Shown: positions 33,067 to 42,913, numbered from the stretch's first letter. The stretch: 64,000 nt of DNA from G965220205 sp965220205 (GCA_965220205.1 OZ244812.1:1364001-1428000); one strand, 5' to 3'. Program-made: numbers and translations. Notes: generated from the letters alone by a model not told the origin.

Positions 33067-35451
33067 TCAGGCCAACTCCACCTCGGTGGCGCCGTCGCCG
33101 CCGCGCTCACGCGGGGCGAAGTCGAAACCGGCCGCCGCCGAGTGGCCCGCCAAGTGGCGCCACACGCCCTGACGCAGCGCCCCTGTTCCCTTCCCGTGAA
33201 CGATCGTAACACGCGCGGCCCCCTGGGCGATGGCCTGGTCGAGATAGCCGTCGAGCCGCTCGAGCGCCTCGTGCACGCGCATCCCACGGATGTCGAGTTC
33301 ACTAGTAGCGCCGTTGTTCGCGGGCCGCAAGGAAATAACCGTGCTGGGCATGGCAGGCTCCACGGGCTGCGACTGCCTGCGCAGCCGCGAGAGCTCCATC
33401 CTGATGCGGGCCGATCCGACCTGCACGTCGATCTTCTGGTCCTCGTCCGGCTCGGTGAGCACCGTGCCAGTGAAGCCCATCGAGCCGATCTCGACAACGT
33501 CGCCCACGGCGATGGCCTTGCGGCGCGGCGGCGCCTTCGCCCGGCCCCAGACCCGGGAACGGAGCATACGTTGGACGTCTGCCACCTCCTCGCCGGCGGC
33601 CTCGACGACGCGGGGCGGCGGCGGGCCGTCGCCGAGCGCCGTCCAGGACGCCGAGGCCTCCGCCTGCTTCAGGCGAGCGCGCACGCGCTTGGCCTCGGCC
33701 TGGAGCTCGCGCCGCACGCCTTCGACCGCCTCGGCCTGGGCGGCGGCAAGCTCTTCCACACGCCGCTCGAGTTCCCTCGCCAGCTCCTCGGACCGCCGTT
33801 CGGCCTCCTCCGCGCGCTGGAGCTGGAGCCTCGTGCGATGACGTTCTTCCTGGATACTCGCCAGCAGCGCAACGGCCTTCCGGTGCGCCGGGTCCTGATA
33901 GCGCTTCGCCGCCTCGATCAGCTCGGGGTCGAGGCCGATGCGCTCGGCGACGGCCAAGGCGTAGCTCCTGCCGGGCAGGCCCATCGTGACGCGGTAGGTT
34001 GGTTCGAGCGTCACCGGGTCGAGCTCGACGCTGGCGTTCTCGAGCGACGCCGTCTCCTCGGCGAGCGCTGCGACCGTCCAGTGGTGGGTCGTAACGACCG
34101 TTGGGACCGACCGGTCCGCGAGGTGGGCGAGAATCGCGCGAGCGAGCGCCGACCCCTCCTCGGGGTCCGTGCTTGTGCCCAGCTCGTCGAGCAACACCAA
34201 CGAACGCGGCGTCGCGTGGCGGAGGACGGCGGCTATGGAACTGATGTGCGAGCTGAACGTCGAGACTGCCGCCTCGATGCTCTGCTGGTCGCCGATGTCA
34301 GCGTAGACGCCGTCGACCAGCGGAAGGCGCGTCGATTGGTCGCACGGAAGATGGAGGCCGCTCTGGTGCATGAGCGCCATCAGCCCCAACGTCTTGAGCG
34401 CCACGGTCTTGCCGCCGGTGTTCGGGCCCGTGACCACGAGTCCCGCGGCCGGAGGCGCGATAGAGAGCGAGACGGGCACGGCAGCCGGGCCCAGCAACGG
34501 GTGGCGCGCCTCGACGAGGTGGATGTAGTCAGCGGACGTGTCGATGGAGACGCCGCCGTAGGACTCGGCGTAGCGCGCCTTCGCGAGGGCAAGGTCGATC
34601 CGCGCGGAGACCTCGAGCGCGTGGTTGATCTCTCGAGTCCGCCGGCTGACGCTCAACGAGAGCTGACGCAGGATGCGCAAACACTCCTCTTGCTCGGCGG
34701 CCGAGGCCTCGCGCCAGGCGTTGGTGAGCGACACATTGGTGATCGGCTCGACGAACAGCGTGGCGCCGGAGTCCGATACGCCTTGGACGATGCCCGGCAG
34801 GCGACCGCGGAAGTCGGCCTTGACCGGGAGCACCAACCGCTCGCCGCGCACCGTGAACAACCGGTCCTGCAACACCTCGCTTGCCAGGTCCGACTCCAGG
34901 ATGACCTCGAGGGCCCGAGTCGCGCGCCGGTATGCGTCGCGGCTCTCGGCCCGCAGCTGGCGCAGGTACGACGAGGCGTCGTCGAGGAGCTCGCCGCTCG
35001 GCGACAGCTTGGAGCGCAGTTCCCGCTCGAGGGGCCGGAAATCGGCGATGTTGCGCGCGAGGTTGCGCAGGAGCGGGGTCTTGCCGATGAGCAAACCGCC
35101 CAGGTTCTTCGCGCGCCGGGTCAGGTCCAGCGCATCGGCCACGGCGACCAGCTCGTCGCCGGCGAGAACGCCCTGCATCGCGGCCCGGTGGAGCAGCGGG
35201 CGCGGGTCCTTGCTCAGCGACAGGTCCGCGTTCGGAGCGTCGGCCAGCACCAGACGCCCTTCGACCGTCTCCTGCTGTAGCTGCCGGACAAGCTCGGCGT
35301 CGTAGACGGGCTGAAGGACGAGCGCCCGTTCGCGCGAGAGGGGCAAGTGCGCACGGTCGGCGAGCGCCTCCCGTACGCGGGGGAATTCCAACAGCACGAG
35401 CGACCGCTCGCGGAGGTCCGCGCTAGTGGCGCCTGAGGTGTGATCGGCCAT
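33067..35451 (-). CDS. mutS2: Endonuclease/ATPase MutS2
   Basis: A 794-residue MutS2. The core shows LLEFPRVREALADRA, a helical lever domain, Walker A LVVTGPNTGGKTVALKTLGL near residue 340, Walker B SLVLLDELGTSTDPEEGSAL and TVVTTHHW, a long coiled coil (residues ~520-600, with ERHRTRLQLQRAEEAERRSE), and a C-terminal Smr nuclease domain with ELDIRGMRVHEALERLDGYL and VTIVHGKGTGALRQGVWRHL. It acts on branched DNA and collided ribosomes rather than mismatch repair. It is divergently transcribed from coaE. Confidence 0.95.
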   Translation of the reverse strand: MADHTSGATSADLRERSLVLLEFPRVREALADRAHLPLSRERALVLQPVYDAELVRQLQQETVEGRLVLADAPNADLSLSKDPRPLLHRAAMQGVLAGDELVAVADALDLTRRAKNLGGLLIGKTPLLRNLARNIADFRPLERELRSKLSPSGELLDDASSYLRQLRAESRDAYRRATRALEVILESDLASEVLQDRLFTVRGERLVLPVKADFRGRLPGIVQGVSDSGATLFVEPITNVSLTNAWREASAAEQEECLRILRQLSLSVSRRTREINHALEVSARIDLALAKARYAESYGGVSIDTSADYIHLVEARHPLLGPAAVPVSLSIAPPAAGLVVTGPNTGGKTVALKTLGLMALMHQSGLHLPCDQSTRLPLVDGVYADIGDQQSIEAAVSTFSSHISSIAAVLRHATPRSLVLLDELGTSTDPEEGSALARAILAHLADRSVPTVVTTHHWTVAALAEETASLENASVELDPVTLEPTYRVTMGLPGRSYALAVAERIGLDPELIEAAKRYQDPAHRKAVALLASIQEERHRTRLQLQRAEEAERRSEELARELERRVEELAAAQAEAVEGVRRELQAEAKRVRARLKQAEASASWTALGDGPPPPRVVEAAGEEVADVQRMLRSRVWGRAKAPPRRKAIAVGDVVEIGSMGFTGTVLTEPDEDQKIDVQVGSARIRMELSRLRRQSQPVEPAMPSTVISLRPANNGATSELDIRGMRVHEALERLDGYLDQAIAQGAARVTIVHGKGTGALRQGVWRHLAGHSAAAGFDFAPRERGGDGATEVELA

Positions 35452-35596
35452 GTGGCCCGGATTGTATCAGCGCATCCCTCCTTCCGCTGTGGGGAGGACT
35501 AGGAGGCAGTGCTGGCGCGTGGTAGACTCACGCGATGCGCAGAACACCCCCCGTGGCGAGTCTGAACGCGAATCCGCACGGACCGGCGAATGCGCA

Positions 35597-36193
35597 GTGC
35601 GCGTCATAGGGCTCACAGGAGGCATCGGGACCGGCAAGAGCGAGGTCGCCGCGCAAATGGCGCGGCTGGGCGCCGTGGTCATCGACGCTGACGAAGAAGG
35701 CCATCAAACGTACGCCAGGGGCACAATGGGATGGGGCCGCCTGGTTGCGCTGTTCGGAGAGACGTTACTCGACGATAACGGCGACATAGACAGAAAGAGG
35801 CTCGGACGGCTTGTGTTCGCCAATCCCCAGGCGATGGCCTGGCTGAACTCGGCGATTCACCCGCTGTTGAGAGCCCGGATCGTAGCGCGACTCACCGAGC
35901 TGCGCGCGCAGGGCGCCGCGATTGCGGTGATTGACGCGGCGCTGCTCTACCAGGCGGGATGGGACGACCTCGCCGACGAAGTGTGGGTAGTGACAGCGCG
36001 AGACGACGTGGTCGTTGCACGGCTCGCCGAGCAACGGGGCCTCCAAGAGTGGGAGGTCCGCCGGAGGATGGACGTGCAGGAGTTGCCGGAGCGGGCGACG
36101 GAACGGGCTGCGTTGGTCATAGAAAACAACGGCAGCCGAGCGGATCTGATTGGGTCGGTGGAGCGGTCCTGGACCGAGCGAATTCTTCCCTGA
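35597..36193 (+). CDS. coaE: Dephospho-CoA kinase
   Basis: A 198-residue dephospho-CoA kinase, which performs the last step of CoA synthesis. The P-loop is VIGLTGGIGTGKSEVAAQMA, with VIDADEEGHQTYARGT as the conserved Asp/Ala/Asp motif, LLYQAGWDDLADEVWVV as the Walker B-like LLfE region (Glu replaced by Tyr), and RMDVQELPERATERAALVIE near the C-terminus. GTG 35597 matches the family start (MRVIGLTGG); the frame extends upstream to 35450 without homology. It lies 12 bp before the AAA ATPase gene. Confidence 0.92.
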   Translation: MRVIGLTGGIGTGKSEVAAQMARLGAVVIDADEEGHQTYARGTMGWGRLVALFGETLLDDNGDIDRKRLGRLVFANPQAMAWLNSAIHPLLRARIVARLTELRAQGAAIAVIDAALLYQAGWDDLADEVWVVTARDDVVVARLAEQRGLQEWEVRRRMDVQELPERATERAALVIENNGSRADLIGSVERSWTERILP

Positions 36194-36205
36194 GGCATCG
36201 TGGAC

Positions 36206-37075
36206 ATGGCAGAACAGACCGAACAGCGCTACCGAAGACACAACATCGAAGAGTATTACATTGATCAAGAGCCGTTCTTCCTCCCCGTGGCGGACGAGGT
36301 CGACCTGTTCGAAGCGGCCTACGCGCAGCGAGTCCCCATCCTGCTGAAAGGCCCGACGGGCACTGGCAAGACGCGATTCGTTGAGTTCATGTCGTGGCGG
36401 CTGAACCAGAAGCGCATCAAGGACGGGCGCAGGGACGACACGTCGCCCCTCGTCACCGTGGCCTGTCACGAAGACCTCACAGCAAGCGACCTGATCGGGC
36501 GCTACCTCCTCGAACCGGAGGGGACGAGGTGGATCGACGGTCCGCTCACCCGCGCCGTCAAATCGGGGGGCATCTGCTACCTCGACGAGATCATCGAAGC
36601 ACGGAAGGACACGACGGTCCTTATCCACCCGCTCGCCGACCACCGCCGGTTGCTCCACATCGAGAAGCTCGGCGAGGTGCTCGAGGCGCACCCCAACTTC
36701 CTCTTGGTGATCTCCTACAACCCCGGCTATCAGAGCGCCCTCAAGGACCTGAAGCACAGCACGAGGCAACGGTTCATTGCCATTGAGTTCGATTTCGCCC
36801 CGCGCGACCTCGAGGGACCGATCATCGAACACGAGAGCGGCTGCGACCGCGAGACCGCGCAGCAGCTGGCGCTCCTCGGCGAGAAGATTCGCAACCTCGT
36901 TGGCCACGGACTCCAAGAAGGGGCGAGCACGCGGTTGCTCATCTACGCGGGCAGGCTCATGACGGAGGGCATCGCCGCGCGCCGCGCCTGCGAGGTCGCC
37001 ATCGTCTGGGGCCTGACCGACGACCACGACACGCAGCGGAGCATCCACGAGGTAGTCACGTCCATTTTCCCCTAA
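36206..37075 (+). CDS. MoxR-type AAA+ ATPase, CbbQ/NorQ-like
   Basis: A 289-residue AAA+ protein of the CbbQ/NirQ/NorQ/GpvN group. Walker A is ILLKGPTGTGKTRFVEFMSW, Walker B GICYLDEIIEARKDTTVLIH, sensor 1 LVISYNPGYQSALKDLKHST and RQRF the arginine element. Members pair with a VWA protein to remodel a metalloenzyme (Rubisco with CbbO, nitric-oxide reductase with NorD). The VWA partner is two genes downstream; no rubisco or nor gene lies in the window, so the client is unknown. GTG 36200 is an alternative start to ATG 36206. Confidence 0.9.
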   Translation: MAEQTEQRYRRHNIEEYYIDQEPFFLPVADEVDLFEAAYAQRVPILLKGPTGTGKTRFVEFMSWRLNQKRIKDGRRDDTSPLVTVACHEDLTASDLIGRYLLEPEGTRWIDGPLTRAVKSGGICYLDEIIEARKDTTVLIHPLADHRRLLHIEKLGEVLEAHPNFLLVISYNPGYQSALKDLKHSTRQRFIAIEFDFAPRDLEGPIIEHESGCDRETAQQLALLGEKIRNLVGHGLQEGASTRLLIYAGRLMTEGIAARRACEVAIVWGLTDDHDTQRSIHEVVTSIFP

Positions 37076-37092
37076 GGCGAGGACGCGGGCGC

Positions 37093-37689
37093 TTGCCGAC
37101 ATTCGATCGCACCAATCCTGCCAAGCTGGCGGACGCGCTCCGCGCCAGCCTCTCGGGACGGGCTCCGACCGTCGAGGCGGCCGAAGGCGCAGTCCCCGCG
37201 GGCGTCCTCGTGCCGCTCCAACTGCGCGGCGATCGCTGGCACGTTATCCTCAACCGCCGCTCGGACCACGTCCGCCAGCACGCGGGCGAGATTGCGTTCC
37301 CCGGCGGAAGGCTCGAGCCGAGCGACAGCGACATGCAGGAGTGCGCGCTCCGCGAGTCGTGGGAGGAGATGGGCATCCGCCCCAGCGACGTGGACGTGCT
37401 CGGACCGCTGAACTCCTGCCTCACACGGACGAATTTCCTGGTTTGGCCTATCGTGGGAGTCGTCCCCCACCCCTACGATTTCGCGCCTGACGCGCGAGAG
37501 GTCGCCGAAGTCATCGAGATCCCGCTGGAACAGCTGTTGGACGGCGCTTCGGTCCGCCATGAAGCCCGGCTGCTTCCCGGAGGCGTCGTTGTTCGGCGGA
37601 CGGCGTACGCCCACAACCGTCATCTGGTGTTCGGGGCGACCGCATGGATACTGGCCGACCTGCTGAGCATCATTGACGGTATAGAATGA
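37093..37689 (+). CDS. Nudix hydrolase, CoA pyrophosphatase-like
   Basis: A 198-residue Nudix protein. The Nudix box region reads IAFPGGRLEPSDSDMQECAL followed by RESWEEMGI, the arrangement of the CoA/8-oxo-dGTP pyrophosphatase subgroup. HVILNRRSDHVRQHAGEIAF precedes it, as in CoA-pyrophosphatases, and FLVWPIVGVVPHPYDFAPDA follows. It likely hydrolyses CoA derivatives or nucleotides. TTG 37093 is the only plausible start; 17 bp separate it from the ATPase gene. Its presence between an ATPase and its VWA partner is unusual. Confidence 0.85.
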   Translation: MPTFDRTNPAKLADALRASLSGRAPTVEAAEGAVPAGVLVPLQLRGDRWHVILNRRSDHVRQHAGEIAFPGGRLEPSDSDMQECALRESWEEMGIRPSDVDVLGPLNSCLTRTNFLVWPIVGVVPHPYDFAPDAREVAEVIEIPLEQLLDGASVRHEARLLPGGVVVRRTAYAHNRHLVFGATAWILADLLSIIDGIE

Positions 37690-37744
37690 CCGAGAGCGGC
37701 GACGCGTGGGCGCAGGAGCGCCGAACCGTCGAGGAGCGAGCGTA

Positions 37745-40700
37745 GTGGCGACACCAAGCGGAATCGAACACGTCATCGCCGAGTTGCACAAGCACCCAGC
37801 CGCCTTGCTTGCCGCGTTCGACGCGGCGCGAGAGCAGGTCGACGAGGTCGTCGGCGACACGCCGCTCGTGCGGTGGGCGGAGGAAGGGGCGCGGGTAGCG
37901 GCGCAGGGTCCCCGCGCTTGGGAAGCCGCCACGGAGTACTTCCGCGCCTCGCCCCAAGTACTGCGGATCATCGGCTTCCCTCAGTTCGAGCGGTGGATCG
38001 AGAGCGGAATCGACCTGGTGCAGGAGTCGCCCGTCGTGGGGGCCTCGTACTTCCGGGCCAGCCCCGGCGTCCTGCCCACGCTTGCCCCGCGTCACATCGC
38101 GGGCTGGGCCTCGCTCGGCAAGGGCCTCTCGCGCGGGACGTGGAAGTCGTCGAGCCTCGCCGCCCGCTTCTTCGACGTGAGCGGCGACCTCGTGCAGAAC
38201 GTCAGCTTCCACGAGCTCCAGCTTTTCGTCTCGCTCGTCGAAACGCTCTCGAACCGCTCCTACGACCTCGCGGCGGAAGCGCTCGTGCTGGGACAACGCG
38301 TGCTCCCGGCCGTGACGGAGCGCGAGGAACTGATCTCCCTGGCCACCGTCCTCGCCGACACGAGCTGGCGGGAAGTCCGCGGCTCCTTCGAGGCAGCCTC
38401 GCGCGTCGGCCTCAGCGTCGACCGGAGGCTCCGCCGGCGCTACTTCGGGCTGACCGAGCGGTTGGCGCGCATGGGCATGGGCAACGTCTCGACCTTCATG
38501 CTGGAGTCGGCGACGAGCCTCGCCCGCCTGCGCCAGGAGGACCAGACGATTGTCATCGAGCGGGCCGAGGACTTGGCGGACACCTCCGCCGAGGCGGTCG
38601 GCGCCTTCCTGCGCACGGCGCCGGACGTCCTCCAGCGCATCAGCTCGGCGCAGCTCGACACCTGGTACCACCAGGGCGTCGAGTTCCTGAAGGAGAATGC
38701 CGACGGCGGCATCGCCTACTTCAGACTCGAGTCCGCCCGGGCGGAGAACCTGCTCGACACGCTGTCGTCGAGCATCGAACTCGAGAAGGTAAGCGGGTTC
38801 CTCGGCATGTACGCGCGGGCGCTCGCAGCCACCTCGGTCGAGCTCAAGCCTGTGACCGACCTCACCCACCGGAACATCGGGTGGGTGTCGATGGAGCTCG
38901 CCACCACCGACGGCTCCAGCGTGTTTCTCCCCGCCACGGTCGACTCCCACGAGTCGAAGGCCGAGAACTTCTCGTGGCTCAAGGTCGTGACGACCCACCA
39001 AGTGGGCCATCTCGAGTTCGGCAGCTTCGAATTCGAGTTCAACACCCCGGCGGAGCGGTTCAACGACCTGCGGCAGCAGGTCGCCGAGGGACTCGGGGCC
39101 GCCCCCGGCGTGACCGACGTCGCCTCGTTCTTCGACATGTTCCCGGTCCGCGCGCTGGCTGCGGATGTCTTCTCGGTCGTAGAGGACGCGCGGATCGACC
39201 ACGACCTCACCGGACGCTACCGCGGCCTGGCGCCGCACTTCTTCCAGGTCCAGCAAGAGGCGCTCGACGCCCGTCCTCCGATTCAAGGGATGCCTGCTCA
39301 GCAGGCCATGGTCGAGCTGCTCATTCGCATGAGTCTCCACGAGACGGCCGACGCCACGGTCCCCATGCCCTTCCGGGCGCAGGCGGAGGAACTGGCCGCC
39401 CTGCTGCGGCAGGTGCAAGACCACGGCGCAAACGTGGAGGACGCCGCCGAGGCCGCGCTCCGCGTCTACCACCTCATATCGCAGATGCCCAACGAGATGA
39501 TCGCGCCCGACGACTGGGAGCAGGCGGACCTGAGGAACACGAGCTTCACCGAGCCGGACGTCGAAGACATCATCAGGAATCTCCAGGCGCAGGCGGAGGA
39601 GCAGCAGCAGGAGGAGGGCGAAGGCTACGAATCGCCCGACGACGTCGAGTACCGCGGCGACTTCAAGCCCGAGATGGTGCAGATGCTCGCCAAGATGCGC
39701 GGCCAGACGAGCCCGACCGACGAAAGCTCCTCAGACGCCGCCCAAGGCATTTCGCAGGAGGAGCTCGAACAGATGCTGCGCGACTCCACCGAGGTGGAGT
39801 TCGACGACGACGCGGACATGCAGACTGTCGCCGCGAACATGATGAAAGAGGCAGGGGCGGACGCGCCGCAGAACCCCGCGGGGCACGGCTACAACCAGAT
39901 TCCCCACTCGGACGAGGAGGGCGGTCCGCTCGAACCCGTCGAGCCGCGAAGCTACGTGTACGACGAGTGGGACTTCCGCGCCAACGACTACCGCCCCCGC
40001 TGGTGCATCGTGCAGGAGCGCATCGGCGTCGCGGGCGAGCCGCAGTTCTTCATCGAAACGCTCCAGCAGCACGCTGGCTTGATGGACCAGATCAGACGCC
40101 AGTTCGAGTCGGTCAGGCCCGAGATATACCGTAAGATAAAGCGGCTGCCCGAAGGCGAGGACATCGATTTCGACGCCGGCATCGAGGCGCTGATCGACCT
40201 TCGCAGCCGCAAGACGCCCGACGAGCGCATCTACTGGCGCCGCAACAAGGACGAGCGCGATGTGGCGGTCGTGTTCCTGCTGGACATGAGCGCCTCCACC
40301 GCGGAGGCCGTGGAGGAAGGCACGCGCGAGGGCGACTGGAACGTCCCCGGCGACCCCGTCGCCTACACCGCGTGGCTCCGCGCACGCCGCGGAGAGACGT
40401 CGCGCCGGCCATACAAACGCATCATCGACGTCGAGAAGGAGTCGATGGTGCTGCTCATGATGGCGCTCGAGAACATCGGCGACCGGTACGGCGTCTACGG
40501 TTTCTCGGGATTCGGACGGGAGAACGTCGAGTTCTACGTGATCAAGGAGGTCGAGGAGCGCCTCTCCGACCGCGTGAAGCGGCGGCTGGACAAGGTGGCC
40601 CCGCTGCACGCCACCCGCATGGGCCCGGCCATCCGGCACGCGGCGGCCAAGCTTGATCTCGTGGACGCCAAGACGAAGTTCATGTTCGTCGTCAGCGACG

Positions 40701-40942
40701 GACGGCCCCAGGACCGCGGGTACAGCCGCGAGGGCGTGGAGAAGGAGTACGCCGTCCAGGACACGCGCATGGCGCTGTTGGAGGCGAAGCAGAAGGACAT
40801 CACGCCCTTCTGCCTGACGGTCGACCGCAACGGCCACGACTACCTGCGCACCATGGCCGGCGACCTCGGCTACGAGGTGCTCCCCGACATCATGGAGCTC
40901 CCCCGCCGCCTGCCCCAGCTCTACAAGAAGATCACGGTCTAG
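37745..40942 (+). CDS. Very large VWA-domain protein, NorD/CbbO-like
   Basis: A 1065-residue protein. A long alpha-helical N-terminal half contains repeated YF..SP-type units (ATEYFRASPQVLRIIGFPQF, GASYFRASPGVLPTLAPRHI, RTAPDVLQRISSAQLDTWYH); an acidic, Gln/Glu-rich linker follows (residues ~600-700). The C-terminal VWA domain has the MIDAS motif VVFLLDMSASTAEAV and KTKFMFVVSDGRPQD. This is the NorD/CbbO/CoxE-type partner of the CbbQ-like ATPase. GTG 37745 has GAGGAG about 8 nt upstream; GTG 37706 is less likely. It is about 1.4 times the length of a typical NorD. Confidence 0.88.
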   Translation: MATPSGIEHVIAELHKHPAALLAAFDAAREQVDEVVGDTPLVRWAEEGARVAAQGPRAWEAATEYFRASPQVLRIIGFPQFERWIESGIDLVQESPVVGASYFRASPGVLPTLAPRHIAGWASLGKGLSRGTWKSSSLAARFFDVSGDLVQNVSFHELQLFVSLVETLSNRSYDLAAEALVLGQRVLPAVTEREELISLATVLADTSWREVRGSFEAASRVGLSVDRRLRRRYFGLTERLARMGMGNVSTFMLESATSLARLRQEDQTIVIERAEDLADTSAEAVGAFLRTAPDVLQRISSAQLDTWYHQGVEFLKENADGGIAYFRLESARAENLLDTLSSSIELEKVSGFLGMYARALAATSVELKPVTDLTHRNIGWVSMELATTDGSSVFLPATVDSHESKAENFSWLKVVTTHQVGHLEFGSFEFEFNTPAERFNDLRQQVAEGLGAAPGVTDVASFFDMFPVRALAADVFSVVEDARIDHDLTGRYRGLAPHFFQVQQEALDARPPIQGMPAQQAMVELLIRMSLHETADATVPMPFRAQAEELAALLRQVQDHGANVEDAAEAALRVYHLISQMPNEMIAPDDWEQADLRNTSFTEPDVEDIIRNLQAQAEEQQQEEGEGYESPDDVEYRGDFKPEMVQMLAKMRGQTSPTDESSSDAAQGISQEELEQMLRDSTEVEFDDDADMQTVAANMMKEAGADAPQNPAGHGYNQIPHSDEEGGPLEPVEPRSYVYDEWDFRANDYRPRWCIVQERIGVAGEPQFFIETLQQHAGLMDQIRRQFESVRPEIYRKIKRLPEGEDIDFDAGIEALIDLRSRKTPDERIYWRRNKDERDVAVVFLLDMSASTAEAVEEGTREGDWNVPGDPVAYTAWLRARRGETSRRPYKRIIDVEKESMVLLMMALENIGDRYGVYGFSGFGRENVEFYVIKEVEERLSDRVKRRLDKVAPLHATRMGPAIRHAAAKLDLVDAKTKFMFVVSDGRPQDRGYSREGVEKEYAVQDTRMALLEAKQKDITPFCLTVDRNGHDYLRTMAGDLGYEVLPDIMELPRRLPQLYKKITV

Positions 40943-40948
40943 CGCGGT

Positions 40949-41668
40949 CTAGTAGACGATCCGCATGAGCAAGCCCCGCTCATCGGCGGATGGTTCCTCG
41001 GGGAGCGTCTCGGCAATGCCGTGCTTGATGCGTCGCGCCGTCCACAATGCCGCCAGCGCGTCGTAGAGGTCATCCAGCCCGGCGACCGCTCGAACTGGCA
41101 TACGGTCAGTACACGCCTCAACCTCGGCGCGGCTGAACACGCCCACCAACACGCCAAGCCGCTCCTCTTTTCCGAGCCGTTTGCGCTTGCTGTACGCATT
41201 CGGCCTCCCGCCGGCCATCGCCCAGAACGAGACCTCCGGATGCACCTCGAACACGCGACTTGTGTCGGCTGGCGTGAGCGACCTGTCTGCCTCGCGGACT
41301 TTATCCAGTATGCCGAACGCTTGCCTCGTCATCCTTTTACCCGACCATCGGAAGTTCATCGCGGACGCCGATTGGTAGTTGATCGCATCGAGACTTTGGC
41401 GGATGGGAGCAGTGAACACACTCGACGAGCGATGCGGTCTCAAGCACGACCGCGCCGCAACATCGCAGTCGCGAGTCCACGGCGGGGTGCTGCTGAGTCC
41501 AATCGGAATATCGACGGCTACCACGTCCAGCCACGGCTCGGCGACGATCTCTTGGAGCGTATCCGCGAGCACAACGGTAATCGGCGACCCAGCCTCGGGG
41601 TCCACCGCCGCGAGCCACCGGGCCTTGCCGCCACGTCCGTGGCAGCCGTCCACGCCCGCAATCCCCAT
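40949..41668 (-). CDS. DUF429 protein (predicted RNase H-like nuclease)
   Basis: A 239-residue DUF429 protein. IAGVDGCHGRGGKARWLAAV gives the first acidic residue of the RNase H-like core, VVAVDIPIGLSST the second, and RVFEVHPEVSFWAMAGGRPN with AGLDDLYDALAALWTARRI the conserved Glu and DxxDA region. Members are predicted nucleases without proven substrate. It is convergent with the VWA gene (6 bp apart) and 3 bp downstream of cinA, so it is probably in an operon with cinA. Confidence 0.85.
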   Translation of the reverse strand: MGIAGVDGCHGRGGKARWLAAVDPEAGSPITVVLADTLQEIVAEPWLDVVAVDIPIGLSSTPPWTRDCDVAARSCLRPHRSSSVFTAPIRQSLDAINYQSASAMNFRWSGKRMTRQAFGILDKVREADRSLTPADTSRVFEVHPEVSFWAMAGGRPNAYSKRKRLGKEERLGVLVGVFSRAEVEACTDRMPVRAVAGLDDLYDALAALWTARRIKHGIAETLPEEPSADERGLLMRIVY

Positions 41669-41671
41669 CCC

Positions 41672-42913
41672 CTACCCTTCGCGCAGGACGCGCAGCAGTT
41701 GGAGCAGAGCGGCGGTGACCGCCCGGGCGCGCACGAGCGGACGGCGCGAGGGGAACTGGTGCAGTTGAGCGTCTACTCCGCCGGGGTGGGCGACGGCGAT
41801 GTACACGGTCCCGGCTTTCACCCCATCGACGTCGTCCGGGCCCGCGACGCCGGTGACGCCTATGCCGCAATCCGCGCCGTACGCGGCGCAAGCCGCCGAC
41901 GCCATCGCCCGCGCCGTCTCCTCGCTCACGGCGCCGTACGCGCGGATGGTCCCCGTGGGGACGCCAGCCTTGATCTTGAGGTCGTCGGTATAGGTGATGG
42001 CGCCGCCGACGAAGTAAGCGGACGAGCCCGGAATATCGGTGATCGCAGCGCCCAGCATCCCGCCGGTGCACGACTCCATCACGGCCAGCTTGTGGCCGCC
42101 TCGAAGCAGCGCCCCGGCGGCGAGCTCCGGCGGGAACTCCTCGTCCGTGCCCCAGATGTAATCCGCCAGAGCCCCGCGTATATGATCCTCCGCGTCAGTC
42201 AGTGTCCGCTGCGCCTCCGCCTCCGTCGCCGACCTCGCAATGGCCCGGACGTAGATCCCGTCCGGCTTCGCGTACACGCCGAGGTCCATGCCGGGCATCT
42301 CGTATGCAGCGCCGACGAGCTCGTCCACTGCCGCCTCGCTCAGGCCAATCGTCTTGAACGTACGCGATCTGATCACGTCGCCGGGGATGCGCTCCTTCAG
42401 CCGGGGGGCGATCTCCGTGGTCCACATGTTCATCATCTCGCGCGGCGGACCGGGCAGCGTTGCGATGATTCTGTCGTCCCGCTCGATCCACCAGCTGGGC
42501 GCTGTCCCGAGGCTGTTATGGATCGCCTTGGCCGACGGGATGATGCTTGCTTGCCGGAGGTTCTGCTGAGGCATGGGCCGGATGTTGCGGCGGGCGAAGC
42601 TGCTCTCGAGCCACTCCGCGAGCCCAGGGTCAACGGTCATCTCCTCGCCGAGGACGCCGGCGATGCCGTCGCGGGTGACGTCGTCCTTGGTCGGCCCAAG
42701 CCCCCCAATCGTGAGGACCACGTCGGAGCGCTCCCAGGCGCGGCTGATGATGTCAACCAGCATCCCGACGTCGTCTCCGACGATCGTCACCCATTGCAAC
42801 TCGAGCCCCATCTCTGGCAGCCGCGAACCGATCCAGGACGAGTTCGTATCCTGGGTCTCGCCCATGAGCAACTCGGCTCCCACCGCTATGATCTCGGCCT
42901 TCACTGGCGTCAT
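41672..42913 (-). CDS. cinA: CinA, NMN amidohydrolase / competence-damage protein
   Basis: A 413-residue two-domain CinA. The N-terminal MoCF-like domain has EIIAVGAELLMGETQDTNSS, TIGGLGPTKDDVTRDGIAGV and TLPGPPREMMNMW (ADP-ribose pyrophosphatase activity in relatives). The C-terminal NMN-deamidase domain has the catalytic Ser in LAVMESCTGGMLGAAITDIP, followed by FVGGAITYTDDLKIKAGVPT and GIGVTGVAGPDDVDGVKAGT. It recycles pyridine nucleotides. ATG 42913; divergent from speD. Confidence 0.95.
   Translation of the reverse strand: MTPVKAEIIAVGAELLMGETQDTNSSWIGSRLPEMGLELQWVTIVGDDVGMLVDIISRAWERSDVVLTIGGLGPTKDDVTRDGIAGVLGEEMTVDPGLAEWLESSFARRNIRPMPQQNLRQASIIPSAKAIHNSLGTAPSWWIERDDRIIATLPGPPREMMNMWTTEIAPRLKERIPGDVIRSRTFKTIGLSEAAVDELVGAAYEMPGMDLGVYAKPDGIYVRAIARSATEAEAQRTLTDAEDHIRGALADYIWGTDEEFPPELAAGALLRGGHKLAVMESCTGGMLGAAITDIPGSSAYFVGGAITYTDDLKIKAGVPTGTIRAYGAVSEETARAMASAACAAYGADCGIGVTGVAGPDDVDGVKAGTVYIAVAHPGGVDAQLHQFPSRRPLVRARAVTAALLQLLRVLREG

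Noticed and set aside
33142..35280. 712-codon plus-strand ORF opposite mutS2
   Set aside because: It is an antisense shadow of a GC-rich gene: no family motif, Arg/Asp/Leu-rich composition, and mutS2 on the other strand is unambiguous.
37670..39472. 600-codon minus-strand ORF opposite the VWA gene
   Set aside because: Antisense shadow with no recognisable domain; the plus-strand VWA protein has clear motifs.
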